Shown here: positions 26,901-35,230 of the stretch, one piece after another
Numbering within the stretch: position 1 is the stretch's first letter
Layout of the letters: each line of letters opens with the position of its first letter
Assembly: GCF_014196915.1 (NCBI RefSeq)
Contig: NZ_JACIEP010000010.1
Location: 25,728 to 89,727 of the forward strand
Source of the DNA: Dysgonomonas hofstadii
GTDB taxonomy: Bacteria > Bacteroidota > Bacteroidia > Bacteroidales > Dysgonomonadaceae
DNA length: 64,000 bases
Reading direction: 5' to 3'
The notes under the pieces: model-generated
The model's database searches: none
What the model was told of the DNA's origin: nothing
The model's input: only the letters and a program-made list of their open reading frames with translations
Translations under genes and position numbers: made by a program

Positions 26901-27189
26901 TATCCCGCGTATAATTTTTGCAGAAAGCCCTTTCTACAGCAGTGATTTGTATAGTATATATGCCAATGCGGATATAAATGTAATTGATGCAGCCAATCTC
27001 AGACTGAGTAATATTTCCCTGTCATACAGTATTCCGGCTCAGATTTGTAAGAAAGCATTCCTGCGAAATGCACGTTTGCAGTTCAATATAGAGAACCTGA
27101 TGACCCTGACAAAAAGCAACGAAGCTAAATACTTGTTGGGAGGATACAACAGCCCTAACTATGTATGGGGATTATACTTAAACTTTTAA
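23926..27189 (+). CDS. SusC/RagA-type TonB-linked outer-membrane transporter
   Basis: A 1087-residue protein. The signal peptide is MKKTVAFSILMLFILSG and following. A CarboxypepD-regulatory-like domain (about 30-115: VSGIVTDEDQLPVIGLVVSV, TDIDGHYSV) leads to DEVVVTGYQT, the SusC-family junction. The plug domain has GAAQPLYVVDGFPIENV and ESITVLKDAAATSIYGARAA. The rest is a beta-barrel, ending in an aromatic residue (GLYLNF). It imports a ligand across the outer membrane with TonB energy, capped by the SusD protein encoded 21 bases downstream. No carbohydrate-active enzyme is nearby, so a peptide or other non-glycan substrate is possible. Confidence 0.95.
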   Translation: MKKTVAFSILMLFILSGIDKADAQNNAKSEFTVSGIVTDEDQLPVIGLVVSVKRDGKIAGGTTTDIDGHYSVNVRSESDSLVFSYLGYITQSYIVGGKRRLNIEMQSSTTDLDEVVVTGYQTISRERATGSFSKVTSATLDKQRLSNLSTLLEGQVAGFTGGLLRGTTSMYGAAQPLYVVDGFPIENVRYDGSTSSAIEGLPELNMEDIESITVLKDAAATSIYGARAANGVVVIITKKAAKGKVQVSFSSTFTFSPYSYYKDGLTDSADMIDIEREWAANNSSLQGTDASTYAQRMLDSNIYPTQGISSILNYYAGKMTESELQQKLNNLAAQGYSYYNDVEKYAKRNPFYQQYNLSIGKTTDNNMFKASITYRDNKQENRYTGDQSVGINITNNLEITKWLKLDLGTFNYYQDQDTQSYDALSPGYKYMPYDVLKNSDGSNYTSLASSRLTKDNYALIDSYGLYNMDITPLDELGRNIVKNKSFQNRTYGKLGIEFTEWLNFSSMFQYEYGSDRYSKLSDKNSYAVRSRINNMASRKDNATVFNLPYGNIYNTVNFYSKAYTSRQQLNFNKTFAGKHQVTALLGNEVRENKYEFSNNTLFNYDPDILSYTLIDAATLAKGVSPFWGGTFYSSDVASRKEITNRFVSYYGNAAYSYDDKYLFTGSLRWDRSNLWGTASKYQNKPIWSTGLGWNVDKESFMNIAWIDRLKLRMSYGIGGNIAKNKAPYMVAYYSTNANVGGTQGSISSRPNPSLSWEKTTTTNIGMDFALFKNRLTGTIEYYNKYGKDLLSSTMGVPTEGFGYSTYQINNGEMRNRGVEITLSGDIIRTKDFAINSTFIYGYNKNKVTYVNVEAPVYYLQIDYPTAYPRTGNPYQAIYAYKWAGLSAEGLPQVYDENGDVVSSVPTNLDAIVYAGTTVPVHSGSFSSSIRYKNFDLSFMLIYETGHKMRNTFLPTLGTSYSSAAYSYITNITATNKDIVNRWRNPGDEAHTNIPRIIFAESPFYSSDLYSIYANADINVIDAANLRLSNISLSYSIPAQICKKAFLRNARLQFNIENLMTLTKSNEAKYLLGGYNSPNYVWGLYLNF

Positions 27190-27210
27190 ATAATTAAATA
27201 CAACTGATAT

Positions 27211-28623
27211 ATGAAAACCAATATATTTCCCGTAAAATTATTACTTGTATTTGTCTTCATTTTGTCGTTTACAGCATGCAACGACTACCTCGATATTTTG
27301 CCAAAGGGTGAAAGGATTCCTACTACCCTGGCCGATTTCGAGGCCTTACTGAGAGATGAATACGGAGTTCACAGGCTGGATGCATCCAATGCTGTCAACC
27401 TGCTGAATGACAGGTATCAGACAATTGCCAATTTGAATTATTATCCTTTAACCAAGGCTAACTATATGTGGGATGAAAGCGCAGACCGTATCAACCTGAA
27501 TAATTCGGACGAAACGATGTATTACGCCAGTTATGCATCCATTTCCACCTGCAATCTTCTCATAGAGCATGCGCCTACGGCAACTGAAGCTACCGACGCC
27601 GAACGTAACGAAGTGATTGCTTATGCGAAAGTATTGCGCGCCATGAATTATTTTTATCTGGTAAACTTCTATGCCGACACTTATCAGGAAAGCGATGCGT
27701 CTGCTAAAAATGCAGTTCCCCTGATAACAAGCGCAGATATTAACGCTCCATACCAGCAACTGACCGTGAAGGGGATATACGATTTCATTCTGAATGATAT
27801 GCAGGAAGCTTTACCTTTCCTGAAGGAGGAATCGCCAACACCATTACATCCTAACCTGGGGGCAGCTTATGCATTTTATGCCCGCCTTTATCTCCAGATG
27901 AGCAATTACACCAAAGCTTTGGAATATGCAAACCTTGCTTTGGCCGAGAATGACCAGCTATATGATTGGACGGCATACTATGCTGAAAATAAAACACAGA
28001 TTGAAACGCCTGATTCATATACCACTACGGCTTCACCCACAGGGCATTATTATGTTGAGAATTATTATTTCCGGCATGGAGCCTCGTCTTATTCTTCTAC
28101 AGAAAACTCTATTCCTGTCGAACGCAAGGCTCGGTTCGAAGAAGGGGATGCAAAAGCTGCCGCACGCTGGAAAGTAAGAACCGTAGGAACAGAAACTTAT
28201 TGCGTAAGCACTACCCGTGGCTTTTTCAACGCAGGAGGTATTACTACCGCAGAGGTATATCTTATTAAGGCGGAATGTCTTGCCCGCAGCGGAAAGTATG
28301 ATGAAGCGATGGATGAACTGAATAAAGTACGGGAAACCCGCATCTTGTCTGACCAATATGTGCCGCTTACAGCATCCACTGAAGAGCAGGCAATTGAATA
28401 TATCCGTCGTACAAAGGACAATGAACTGATATTAACCATCATTCCTTTTGCCGATGCGCGCCGGTATAATCTTGAGACTAAATATGCTCGGACATTAAGC
28501 AAAGTGGAGGACGGGCAAACGTTGACATTGTCTCCGTCGTCGCATATGTGGACAATGCCTTTCCCGATGGGGGCGATTAAAAATCCGGGTAATGGTACAA
28601 TCACGCAAAATGTAAGTAAATAA
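27211..28623 (+). CDS. SusD/RagB-type outer-membrane lipoprotein
   Basis: A 470-residue lipoprotein (FILSFTACNDYLDILPKG, lipid-attached Cys 23). Helical TPR-like segments fit the SusD fold, for example EVIAYAKVLRAMNYFYLVNF and AYAFYARLYLQMSNYTKALE. The C-terminus has the expected AECLARSGKYDEAMDELNKV and RRTKDNELILTIIPFADARR elements. It forms the lid of the SusC transporter and binds the ligand at the cell surface. The gene lies between susC-like and tlpA-like genes with gaps of 21 and 17 bases. Confidence 0.93.
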   Translation: MKTNIFPVKLLLVFVFILSFTACNDYLDILPKGERIPTTLADFEALLRDEYGVHRLDASNAVNLLNDRYQTIANLNYYPLTKANYMWDESADRINLNNSDETMYYASYASISTCNLLIEHAPTATEATDAERNEVIAYAKVLRAMNYFYLVNFYADTYQESDASAKNAVPLITSADINAPYQQLTVKGIYDFILNDMQEALPFLKEESPTPLHPNLGAAYAFYARLYLQMSNYTKALEYANLALAENDQLYDWTAYYAENKTQIETPDSYTTTASPTGHYYVENYYFRHGASSYSSTENSIPVERKARFEEGDAKAAARWKVRTVGTETYCVSTTRGFFNAGGITTAEVYLIKAECLARSGKYDEAMDELNKVRETRILSDQYVPLTASTEEQAIEYIRRTKDNELILTIIPFADARRYNLETKYARTLSKVEDGQTLTLSPSSHMWTMPFPMGAIKNPGNGTITQNVSK

Positions 28624-28640
28624 TAATAAAAAACACAACC

Positions 28641-29816
28641 ATGAAAATTTTAGAAAAACTATCAGTTTTATTTGTGGCAGGAACAATAATGATTTCCTGC
28701 ACAGAACAACCGGCTACATCGTACACAATTGAAGGAAATCTGCAAGGCATTCCCGAAGGAGCTAAAGTAGAATTGATTCCCGGAGCTACCCATAAGGATG
28801 AAAAACCAGTGGCGGAAACGATTGTGAAAGATGGCAAATTTACTTTTACGGGCGTGGCCGATGAACCCCGGATGTTTTATATCCATGTGGCTGAAAGCCG
28901 TGGCCTGGCTAAACTTATGGTTGAGAACGGAAAAATCGGTTTGACAGGAGATGTAAAAAAAAGTGAACAAGGCGATAACGTTACTTATAATTTCGACAAT
29001 ATCGTGGTAACAGGCAGTAAGTCGCATGACTTGTATACACAAAAAATAGCTCCGCGCAAAATGCTGGATTCTTTGTATACAGCCTACCATGATAATAATA
29101 AGGAAATATCGGAAGCCATCGGTCAGGCGCGTATGGCTAAAAACCAGGTTCTGCTAGATTCATTGAATCAAACTGATGCCGCCAAGAAATTTGCTGCGGA
29201 CGAAAAGAATTTCTTCGAAACCGTGGAAAAGACAATGAAAGGAATTATCATGGATAATAAGGATTCGTGGTGGGGGCCAATGTTAATGATGGACGTTATG
29301 TCTTATTTTACACCTGAGCAAAATCCATGGTATGAAGAATTTTCGCAGGAAGCGAAAGACAGTTATTATGGTAAGATCGTAAAAGAAGAGTTATTCCCTG
29401 AAGGTTTTGTCGGAAAAGCTCTCCCTGCGTTTACCCTTGTCGGCAAAGACAATAAAGAAACTACGGTGGCTGAAGTAAGTAACGGTAAGAAATATACACT
29501 TATCGATTTTTGGGCATCATGGTGTGCTCCGTGCCGCAAAGAAATACCTAACCTGAAAAAACTATATGAAAAATATTCATCGAAAGGATTTGAGATCATC
29601 AGCATTTCGATAGATAAAAAAGAAGCAGACTGGGAAAAAGCCCTTAATGAAGAAAAACTGGTGTGGCCTAACTATCTGGATAGCAAAGGAGCTAGTGATG
29701 CCCTTAATGTAAAAGCCATTCCGGCAATGTTCTTAATAGATGATAAAGGTATTATTGTTGCAGAGAAAATAAGAGGCGAAGAACTGGAGAATAAACTTGC
29801 AGAGTTGTTTAAGTAA
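28641..29816 (+). CDS. TlpA/AhpC-family thioredoxin-like lipoprotein with DUF4369 domain
   Basis: A 391-residue protein with lipobox Cys 20 (TIMISCTEQ). Residues about 28-130 fit the DUF4369 beta-domain (YTIEGNLQGIPEGAKVELIP). Residues about 250-391 form a thioredoxin domain with the redox site WASWCAPCRKE (Cys 295 and 298) and a cis-Pro region (AIPAMFLIDDKGI). It would reduce disulfides in the periplasm or at the outer membrane. The DsbD-like gene 14 bases downstream could supply its electrons. Confidence 0.92.
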   Translation: MKILEKLSVLFVAGTIMISCTEQPATSYTIEGNLQGIPEGAKVELIPGATHKDEKPVAETIVKDGKFTFTGVADEPRMFYIHVAESRGLAKLMVENGKIGLTGDVKKSEQGDNVTYNFDNIVVTGSKSHDLYTQKIAPRKMLDSLYTAYHDNNKEISEAIGQARMAKNQVLLDSLNQTDAAKKFAADEKNFFETVEKTMKGIIMDNKDSWWGPMLMMDVMSYFTPEQNPWYEEFSQEAKDSYYGKIVKEELFPEGFVGKALPAFTLVGKDNKETTVAEVSNGKKYTLIDFWASWCAPCRKEIPNLKKLYEKYSSKGFEIISISIDKKEADWEKALNEEKLVWPNYLDSKGASDALNVKAIPAMFLIDDKGIIVAEKIRGEELENKLAELFK

Positions 29817-29830
29817 ACGATAAGTAGCCT

Positions 29831-31798
29831 ATGAAAAGAATATTGTTTGCATTATTATTTTCTTTTTTAACTATCGGTGCCATAGCTCAGATCCAGGAGC
29901 CTGTGAAGTTTTCAGCTGAATTGAAAATTATATCAGACTCCCAAGCGGAAATAATCTTTTCCGGAACTATCGACGGCGGCTGGCACGTTTACTCCACCGA
30001 ATTGCCTTCCGGAGGGCCTGTTTCCACATCCATTACGATAGAAGAAATAAAAGGCGCCGAGACAGATGGAAAGCTTACATTCAGAGGGCAGGAAGTGAAA
30101 GCATTCGATAAAGTATTCGATATTAACCTTCGCTATTTTGAGAAGAATGCTGTATTTGTCCAGAAAATAAAGATTACAGAACCTGAATATCTTGTAAGCG
30201 GATATCTCGAATATGCAGCTTGTAATGACGAAAGCTGTCTGCCGCCGACAAGTGTTCCTTTCGATTATACAAACGGAAATGTAGAGGTTACAACCGGAAA
30301 CAGCGAAACTGTTGTTTCCGGTGTATCCAGTATCCAGGGCGATAGTCCCGATTATTGGACACCTGTGATCAAGGAGTTGAATAGCTTTGGAGAAACTCTG
30401 GGGAAAAACGATATATCCTGGATATATATTTTTATCACCGGTTTTCTGGGTGGATTGCTGGCTTTGTTTACGCCGTGCGTATGGCCGATAATTCCAATGA
30501 CTGTAAGCTTTTTCCTGAAAAAGAATAAGGATAGGAAAAAAGGTATTAAAGACGCTATTACTTATGGCGTGTCTATAATTGTGATATACGTTCTGCTGGG
30601 ATTGGCTGTAACCCTCATATTCGGAGCCAGTGCACTTAACGCATTGTCTACAAATGCAATATTCAATATATTGTTTTGCCTTATGTTGATTGTATTTGCA
30701 GCTTCGTTCTTCGGTGCGTTCGAAATCACACTGCCTTCCTCGTGGAGTACCGCAGTAGATAGCAAAGCAGAAAAAACAGGAGGCCTTATAGGTATTTTCC
30801 TTATGGCATTTACCCTGGCTTTGGTCTCTTTTTCGTGTACAGGCCCCATTATAGGATTTCTGTTGGTAGAGGTATCTTCCACCGGAAGCATTATAGCTCC
30901 GGCTATTGGTATGCTTGGATTTGCGATAGCCTTAGCTTTGCCTTTTACATTCTTTGCGTTATTCCCGTCTTTTCTGAAGTCAGCTCCAAAGTCGGGTGGA
31001 TGGATGAATGTGGTGAAAGTATTCTTAGGCTTTATAGAACTGGCGTTCGCTCTCAAATTCCTGTCTGTTGCCGACCTTGCATATGGCTGGGGAATCCTTG
31101 ACAGGGAAACGTTTCTTGCGTTGTGGATCGTTATATTCGGTCTGCTGGGAGTATATATGCTTGGTAAGCTGAAGTTTCCTCACGACGATGACAGTACAAA
31201 AGTGAGTATTCCCCGTTTCTTCATCGGATTGGTATCACTTGCTTTTGCCATATATATGATCCCCGGGTTATGGGGCGCGCCATTGAAGGCGATCAGCGCA
31301 TTCTCACCTCCTATGAATACGCAGGACTTTAATCTCTATACAAAGGAGGTTCATGCCAAATTCGATGATTATGATATAGGCATGGAGTATGCAAAAAAGA
31401 ACGGGAAGCCGGTCATGCTTGATTTTACGGGATATGGTTGTGTCAACTGCAGAAAAATGGAGCTGGCCGTCTGGACTGACAGCAGGGTAAGCAGTATTAT
31501 TGATAATAAATATGTGCTTATTACTTTGTTCGTAGATGACAAGCGCCCGCTGCCACAACCTGTAAAGATAACTGAAAATGGAAAGGAAATCACCCTGAAA
31601 ACAATTGGCGATAAATGGAGCTATCTGCAACGCGTAAAATTCGGGGCGAATGCCCAGCCATTTTATGTACTACTGGATAACGACGGGAAACCCCTTAATA
31701 AATCTTATGCCTATGACGAAAATATAGACAAATATGTCGATTTTCTGCAAACGGGGCTGGGTAATTATAAAGAATTCGAATCAGTAGTTCAATATTAA
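29831..31798 (+). CDS. DsbD-like thiol:disulfide reductase
   Basis: A 655-residue protein. After a signal peptide (MKRILFALLFSFLTIGAIAQ), the N-terminal DsbD-alpha-like domain carries the pair YAACNDESCLPP. A membrane core of about eight helices holds FTPCVWPIIPMTVSFF (Cys 216) and FSCTGPIIGFLL, the two cysteines that pass electrons from cytoplasmic thioredoxin. The C-terminal thioredoxin-like domain has GYGCVNCRKME (Cys 537 and 540). All six expected redox cysteines are present. It ends the SusCD-TlpA-DsbD operon, before a strong hairpin. Confidence 0.93.
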   Translation: MKRILFALLFSFLTIGAIAQIQEPVKFSAELKIISDSQAEIIFSGTIDGGWHVYSTELPSGGPVSTSITIEEIKGAETDGKLTFRGQEVKAFDKVFDINLRYFEKNAVFVQKIKITEPEYLVSGYLEYAACNDESCLPPTSVPFDYTNGNVEVTTGNSETVVSGVSSIQGDSPDYWTPVIKELNSFGETLGKNDISWIYIFITGFLGGLLALFTPCVWPIIPMTVSFFLKKNKDRKKGIKDAITYGVSIIVIYVLLGLAVTLIFGASALNALSTNAIFNILFCLMLIVFAASFFGAFEITLPSSWSTAVDSKAEKTGGLIGIFLMAFTLALVSFSCTGPIIGFLLVEVSSTGSIIAPAIGMLGFAIALALPFTFFALFPSFLKSAPKSGGWMNVVKVFLGFIELAFALKFLSVADLAYGWGILDRETFLALWIVIFGLLGVYMLGKLKFPHDDDSTKVSIPRFFIGLVSLAFAIYMIPGLWGAPLKAISAFSPPMNTQDFNLYTKEVHAKFDDYDIGMEYAKKNGKPVMLDFTGYGCVNCRKMELAVWTDSRVSSIIDNKYVLITLFVDDKRPLPQPVKITENGKEITLKTIGDKWSYLQRVKFGANAQPFYVLLDNDGKPLNKSYAYDENIDKYVDFLQTGLGNYKEFESVVQY

Positions 31799-31832
31799 AG
31801 AATAAAAAATACACTTTTCTTACATACAACTT

Positions 31833-31876
31833 CGGAGGGAATTTTATAGTATTAATATGACTAGAAATTCCCTCCG
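31833..31876 (+). terminator. 12-bp hairpin after the SusCD-redox operon
   Basis: CGGAGGGAATTT at 31833-31844 pairs with AAATTCCCTCCG at 31865-31876. It lies between convergent genes. Confidence 0.65.
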
Positions 31877-31902
31877 CCTATAATATTCAATTTTTTCGTG
31901 TA

Positions 31903-32550
31903 TCAATGTATCTTTAACCCCATATTGTAATTATAATAACTATCTCCTTTAAAGTCAATATATCCTTCGTCTAGTTTTTCGAAACCCAACCGGGAATAAA
32001 ATGTCACGTTTTCGGGTAATTGAGTTGTCAGTCCCATTAAATTACAGGCGGGCTTAGAGGCCGTGAGTTCCTGAACAGTCTGTTTTATAGCAAAAGAACC
32101 TGTCCCCATTCCTCTGTATTCTTCCCTGATTGCCACCATCGACAAATAATAATATTCAGAAACCTTCATGGATTTAGCCAGCGATTCTTTATTGCAACTA
32201 TCCAGACTAAGCATCCGGATCAATGGGTTTATCCCAAATCTTGAAATAAAGTCAGGAACCCCGGTTTTTAAATATACAGAAAAGCCTTTTTTTACACCTT
32301 GTGGTGGTATTAAAGTAAATGTACCGGTTATTTTTCCAGTATCTTTCTCTCTGATAACATTTGTCAAAGGTTCCTTATCATTGTTTATAAGCAAACTTGC
32401 GCTGAACAACCAAAATAAGCCTGATCTGAGTTGCCCTTCCTTCTTGAAAATAATGGAGTACGCCGGGTTTGTCTCAAATGCATCAGTTAGAATTTCAGCG
32501 ACTTCATCAATTTCGGATTGCTGTATTTTTTCAATTAGAAATTTTTCCAT
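31903..32550 (-). CDS. GNAT-family N-acetyltransferase
   Basis: A 215-residue protein. The second half has the GNAT core: YYLSMVAIREEYRGMGTGSF, in which RGMGTG is the acetyl-CoA pyrophosphate loop, then MGLTTQLPENVTFYSRLGFE. The ATG at 32550 (MEKFLIEKIQQ) is preferred. A 71-codon upstream extension would cross this gene's own promoter and the divergent prmA promoter. Substrate unknown. Confidence 0.85.
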   Translation of the reverse strand: MEKFLIEKIQQSEIDEVAEILTDAFETNPAYSIIFKKEGQLRSGLFWLFSASLLINNDKEPLTNVIREKDTGKITGTFTLIPPQGVKKGFSVYLKTGVPDFISRFGINPLIRMLSLDSCNKESLAKSMKVSEYYYLSMVAIREEYRGMGTGSFAIKQTVQELTASKPACNLMGLTTQLPENVTFYSRLGFEKLDEGYIDFKGDSYYNYNMGLKIH

Positions 32551-32568
32551 ATTTACTATTTCAAATTT

Positions 32569-32576
32569 CAAAGGTA
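32569..32576 (-). promoter_or_regulatory. -7 promoter element of the GNAT gene
   Basis: The minus strand reads TACCTTTG 19 bases before the ATG at 32550. Confidence 0.6.
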
Positions 32577-32668
32577 AAAATAAAATCCGGCAGCCTTCTT
32601 TTCTGTCTGTCCTATAATTTTGCATAATTAAGTAATTATCCGGACAGCCTGAATACAGAATAAAAGTG

Positions 32669-32676
32669 TATTTTTG
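32669..32676 (+). promoter_or_regulatory. -7 promoter element of prmA
   Basis: TATTTTTG ends 16 bases before the ATG at 32693. Confidence 0.6.
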
Positions 32677-32692
32677 CAGAAAATAAAATATC

Positions 32693-33535
32693 ATGACATA
32701 TATTGAAGTTAAATTTATCTGCACACCGAATGATGAAATAGTCAACAGTATCCTTTCGGCCACGATAGCCGAGATAGGATTCGAGAGCTTTGTGGAAGAC
32801 GAACTGGGTACGACAGCCTATATACAGAAAGAGCTTTTCGATACCGGAAAATTGGACGAAGTTTTGGGGAATTTCCCTGTTGAGGCCGAAATAATATATA
32901 CGTACAAAGCCATAGAAGACCGCAATTGGAACGAAGAATGGGAAAAAAATTACTTCCAGCCATTGATAATAGATGATAAGTGTATCATCCAAAGTACATT
33001 TCACAACATACCGGCTACTTATGAATATAATATTTACATCGATCCTAAGATGGCATTCGGAACCGGACATCACCAAACTACAGAGCTGATGATAAGGGAA
33101 ATACTGAAAGAAGATTTCACCGGAAAATCAGTACTCGATATGGGTGCGGGAACGGCCATTCTGGCTATTCTGGCATCTATGCGCGGAGCTGATCCTATCA
33201 CCGCTATCGATATTGATAAATGGGCATACGACAATGCTCAGGAGAACCTGGCTTTGAACAAAATAGATAACGTAAAAGTGGAAATAGGCGGTGCCGAACT
33301 ACTGGGTAGTGAAACTTTCGATATTGTACTGGCGAATATCAACCGCAATATATTGCTGAATGATATTCCGGCTTACGTTTCTGTGCTTAATAGCGGAGGG
33401 TTTTTATATATGAGCGGCTTCTATGTGGAAGATATTCCTGCCATTACTGAGGTGTGCAATAAGAATGGACTAATATTCTGTCACAATACGGAAAAAGATA
33501 ACTGGACAGCCGTTAAATTTAAGAAAGGTATTTAG
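32693..33535 (+). CDS. prmA: Ribosomal protein L11 methyltransferase
   Basis: A 280-residue cytoplasmic enzyme. PKMAFGTGHHQTTELM is the PrmA signature before the SAM site. VLDMGAGTAILAIL is motif I, ITAIDID the ribose-binding acidic strand, and LANINRNILL corresponds to the NPP-like motif of this family (here NIN). It trimethylates ribosomal protein L11. The length is typical. It is monocistronic, ending at a strong terminator. Confidence 0.93.
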   Translation: MTYIEVKFICTPNDEIVNSILSATIAEIGFESFVEDELGTTAYIQKELFDTGKLDEVLGNFPVEAEIIYTYKAIEDRNWNEEWEKNYFQPLIIDDKCIIQSTFHNIPATYEYNIYIDPKMAFGTGHHQTTELMIREILKEDFTGKSVLDMGAGTAILAILASMRGADPITAIDIDKWAYDNAQENLALNKIDNVKVEIGGAELLGSETFDIVLANINRNILLNDIPAYVSVLNSGGFLYMSGFYVEDIPAITEVCNKNGLIFCHNTEKDNWTAVKFKKGI

Positions 33536-33550
33536 ATGATTTATATAAGT

Positions 33551-33586
33551 AAAAAAGACTTTGGTTTTAAATCCAAAGTCTTTTTT
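33551..33586 (+). terminator. Rho-independent terminator of prmA
   Basis: The arm 33551-33564 (ending GACTTTGG) is perfectly complementary to 33573-33586, a 14-bp stem with an 8-base loop and a T-run. It can work in both directions. Confidence 0.85.
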
Positions 33587-33609
33587 ATTTGATCTTTTTA
33601 TCATAGTTA

Positions 33610-34131
33610 TTACCATCCGAAAGCCTCTTCGCCCATCCATGTGCCCTGTGCTTTCATCACCTGTTCTATAACATCACGGGCTACACCGTCGCCACCTTTG
33701 CAATGTGATATATACTGCGCTATACCTCTTATTTCGTGTGCGGCATCGGCTGGAGCAACAGCTAGTCCGACTGTTTTCATCACATGGTAGTCCGGCAAGT
33801 CGTCACCCGAATATATAATCTCTTCGGGCTTGTAGCCAGTCTGCTGCATGTAATCGTTCAGGTCGTGTATTTTGATGCTCGATTTCATATAGATATGCTT
33901 TACTCCCAGGCGGGAAAAGCGTTTACGGATATTCTCGGTATCGGCGCCTGTTATAATGGCTACACCGTACCCGCATTTAACGGCGAGATTGATCGCAAAA
34001 CCGTCTTTGATGTTTACCATGCGCATCGGTTCACCTTCGGGCGACATGGGGATAGAATTAGGGGACAATACCCCGTCAATATCAAATATGAAAGATTTTA
34101 TCTTGCTAAGGTCGTAATTTATACTGCTCAT
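33610..34131 (-). CDS. KdsC-like HAD phosphatase (KDO-8-phosphate phosphatase family)
   Basis: A 173-residue HAD-fold protein. FIFDIDGVLSPNS holds the two catalytic aspartates of motif I, and GDDLPDYHVM near residue 107 the metal-binding motif. The short length without a cap domain is typical of the KdsC/NeuC-type phosphatases that make the LPS sugar KDO from its 8-phosphate. VAIITGADTENIRKR fits too. Its start overlaps the preceding stop by one base (TAATG). Confidence 0.85.
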   Translation of the reverse strand: MSSINYDLSKIKSFIFDIDGVLSPNSIPMSPEGEPMRMVNIKDGFAINLAVKCGYGVAIITGADTENIRKRFSRLGVKHIYMKSSIKIHDLNDYMQQTGYKPEEIIYSGDDLPDYHVMKTVGLAVAPADAAHEIRGIAQYISHCKGGDGVARDVIEQVMKAQGTWMGEEAFGW

Positions 34132-34892
34132 TATTTATTTGATTTGTGAATATCTTCGCTTATCAGTTTATATAATCGCTTCACATCTTCATCCTCTATC
34201 AGGTGCAGGTGATGATTAATAATCCTCTCGTCGAAACGAACGGCAGGGCCGGTCTGTGCTTCTTCTGGCGATAGAGTGTGCACCTTCGCCGCCGTTTCAT
34301 CTATCAGAGGGAGCACAACGTCGAATGTTAGTCCGGCTTTTTTCAGGAATTGCTCCGACAAAGCGTACATATGATTGGTGAAATTGCATGCAAAGACACC
34401 AGTCAGATGCAGATATTGCCTGTTTCCGGACGAAAGGTCGAACACTTTTTCCGATAGCTGGCTTGCTATAGACCTGATAGTGATATGGCTTTTTGTGTCT
34501 GAACCTTCGGTAAATACAGGCACGGCTTTCCAGTCGATAGGCCTGCTCTTACTGAAAGTCTGAAACGGATATAGTACCCCGTAATGTGTGGTATAGTTGC
34601 TGAACACATCCATTGGAACACTGCCCGCAGTATGTATCCACAATCCGTTATTTGAGGGTATCTGGGAAGCTACACCTTCGAGTACCGAGTCTTTCAATGC
34701 AAAAATGTACAGGTCGGCATCGTCTATTATGTCTTTCAGGTCGGTAACAGGTACGGCATCAACCTCTTTAGCCAGAGCTGAGGCCGATTCCTGTGTACGG
34801 CTATATACCTGAATAATATCGAATGACTTGTCGTACAGACCTTTTATCAGATGTGTGGCGACATTGCCAGCACCCAGGCATACTACTTTCAT
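34131..34892 (-). CDS. Rossmann-fold DUF2520 protein
   Basis: A 253-residue protein. VVCLGAGNVATHLIKGLYD is an N-terminal NAD(P)-binding motif, as in F420-dependent NADP reductases and ketopantoate reductases. The C-terminal helical part (HLTGVFACNFTNHMYALSEQ) matches DUF2520. The reaction is unknown. It is translationally coupled on both sides, to the small membrane protein and to the KdsC-like phosphatase. Confidence 0.85.
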   Translation of the reverse strand: MKVVCLGAGNVATHLIKGLYDKSFDIIQVYSRTQESASALAKEVDAVPVTDLKDIIDDADLYIFALKDSVLEGVASQIPSNNGLWIHTAGSVPMDVFSNYTTHYGVLYPFQTFSKSRPIDWKAVPVFTEGSDTKSHITIRSIASQLSEKVFDLSSGNRQYLHLTGVFACNFTNHMYALSEQFLKKAGLTFDVVLPLIDETAAKVHTLSPEEAQTGPAVRFDERIINHHLHLIEDEDVKRLYKLISEDIHKSNK

Positions 34893-35224
34893 CAGTCTTT
34901 CTTTTTAGATGTTAATACCATGGCTATACCGGCTATTATCAATCCGATGGGTACGATGAGATTAGAGTAATCGGACATCCATCCAAAAAACAGATCGGCA
35001 TTGAGAAGAACACCGACTCCCAGGAATATCCATCCCAGGATCTTCTTCGGTTGTGTGGCCAGAAATACAATACCGGCTATAAGAAAGAATGCCCCGACAC
35101 TGATAAAGTTGCCACCGTATGGAATTTTATCGAGAAAACCGGTTTTATCGAGAAGGAACAATACACCAAAAATAAGTATGGTGATTCCGTATGAGAGTTT
35201 GTCGTTTGATTTTACTGTAGACAT
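34892..35224 (-). CDS. Small four-helix membrane protein (LiaF/DUF5668-like)
   Basis: A 110-residue protein made almost wholly of hydrophobic segments (GITILIFGVLFLLDKTGFL, IPYGGNFISVGAFFLIAGIV, KILGWIFLGVGVLLNADLFF, LIVPIGLIIAGIAMVL) with a charged KKKD end. The pattern resembles the transmembrane part of LiaF-like proteins. No catalytic motif. Its stop overlaps the next ATG (ATGA type). Confidence 0.7.
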   Translation of the reverse strand: MSTVKSNDKLSYGITILIFGVLFLLDKTGFLDKIPYGGNFISVGAFFLIAGIVFLATQPKKILGWIFLGVGVLLNADLFFGWMSDYSNLIVPIGLIIAGIAMVLTSKKKD

Positions 35225-35230
35225 AATCTG

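Noticed and set aside
32551..32763. 71-codon N-terminal extension of the GNAT protein
   Set aside because: It would run across two divergent promoter elements and into prmA; the extension has no family similarity.
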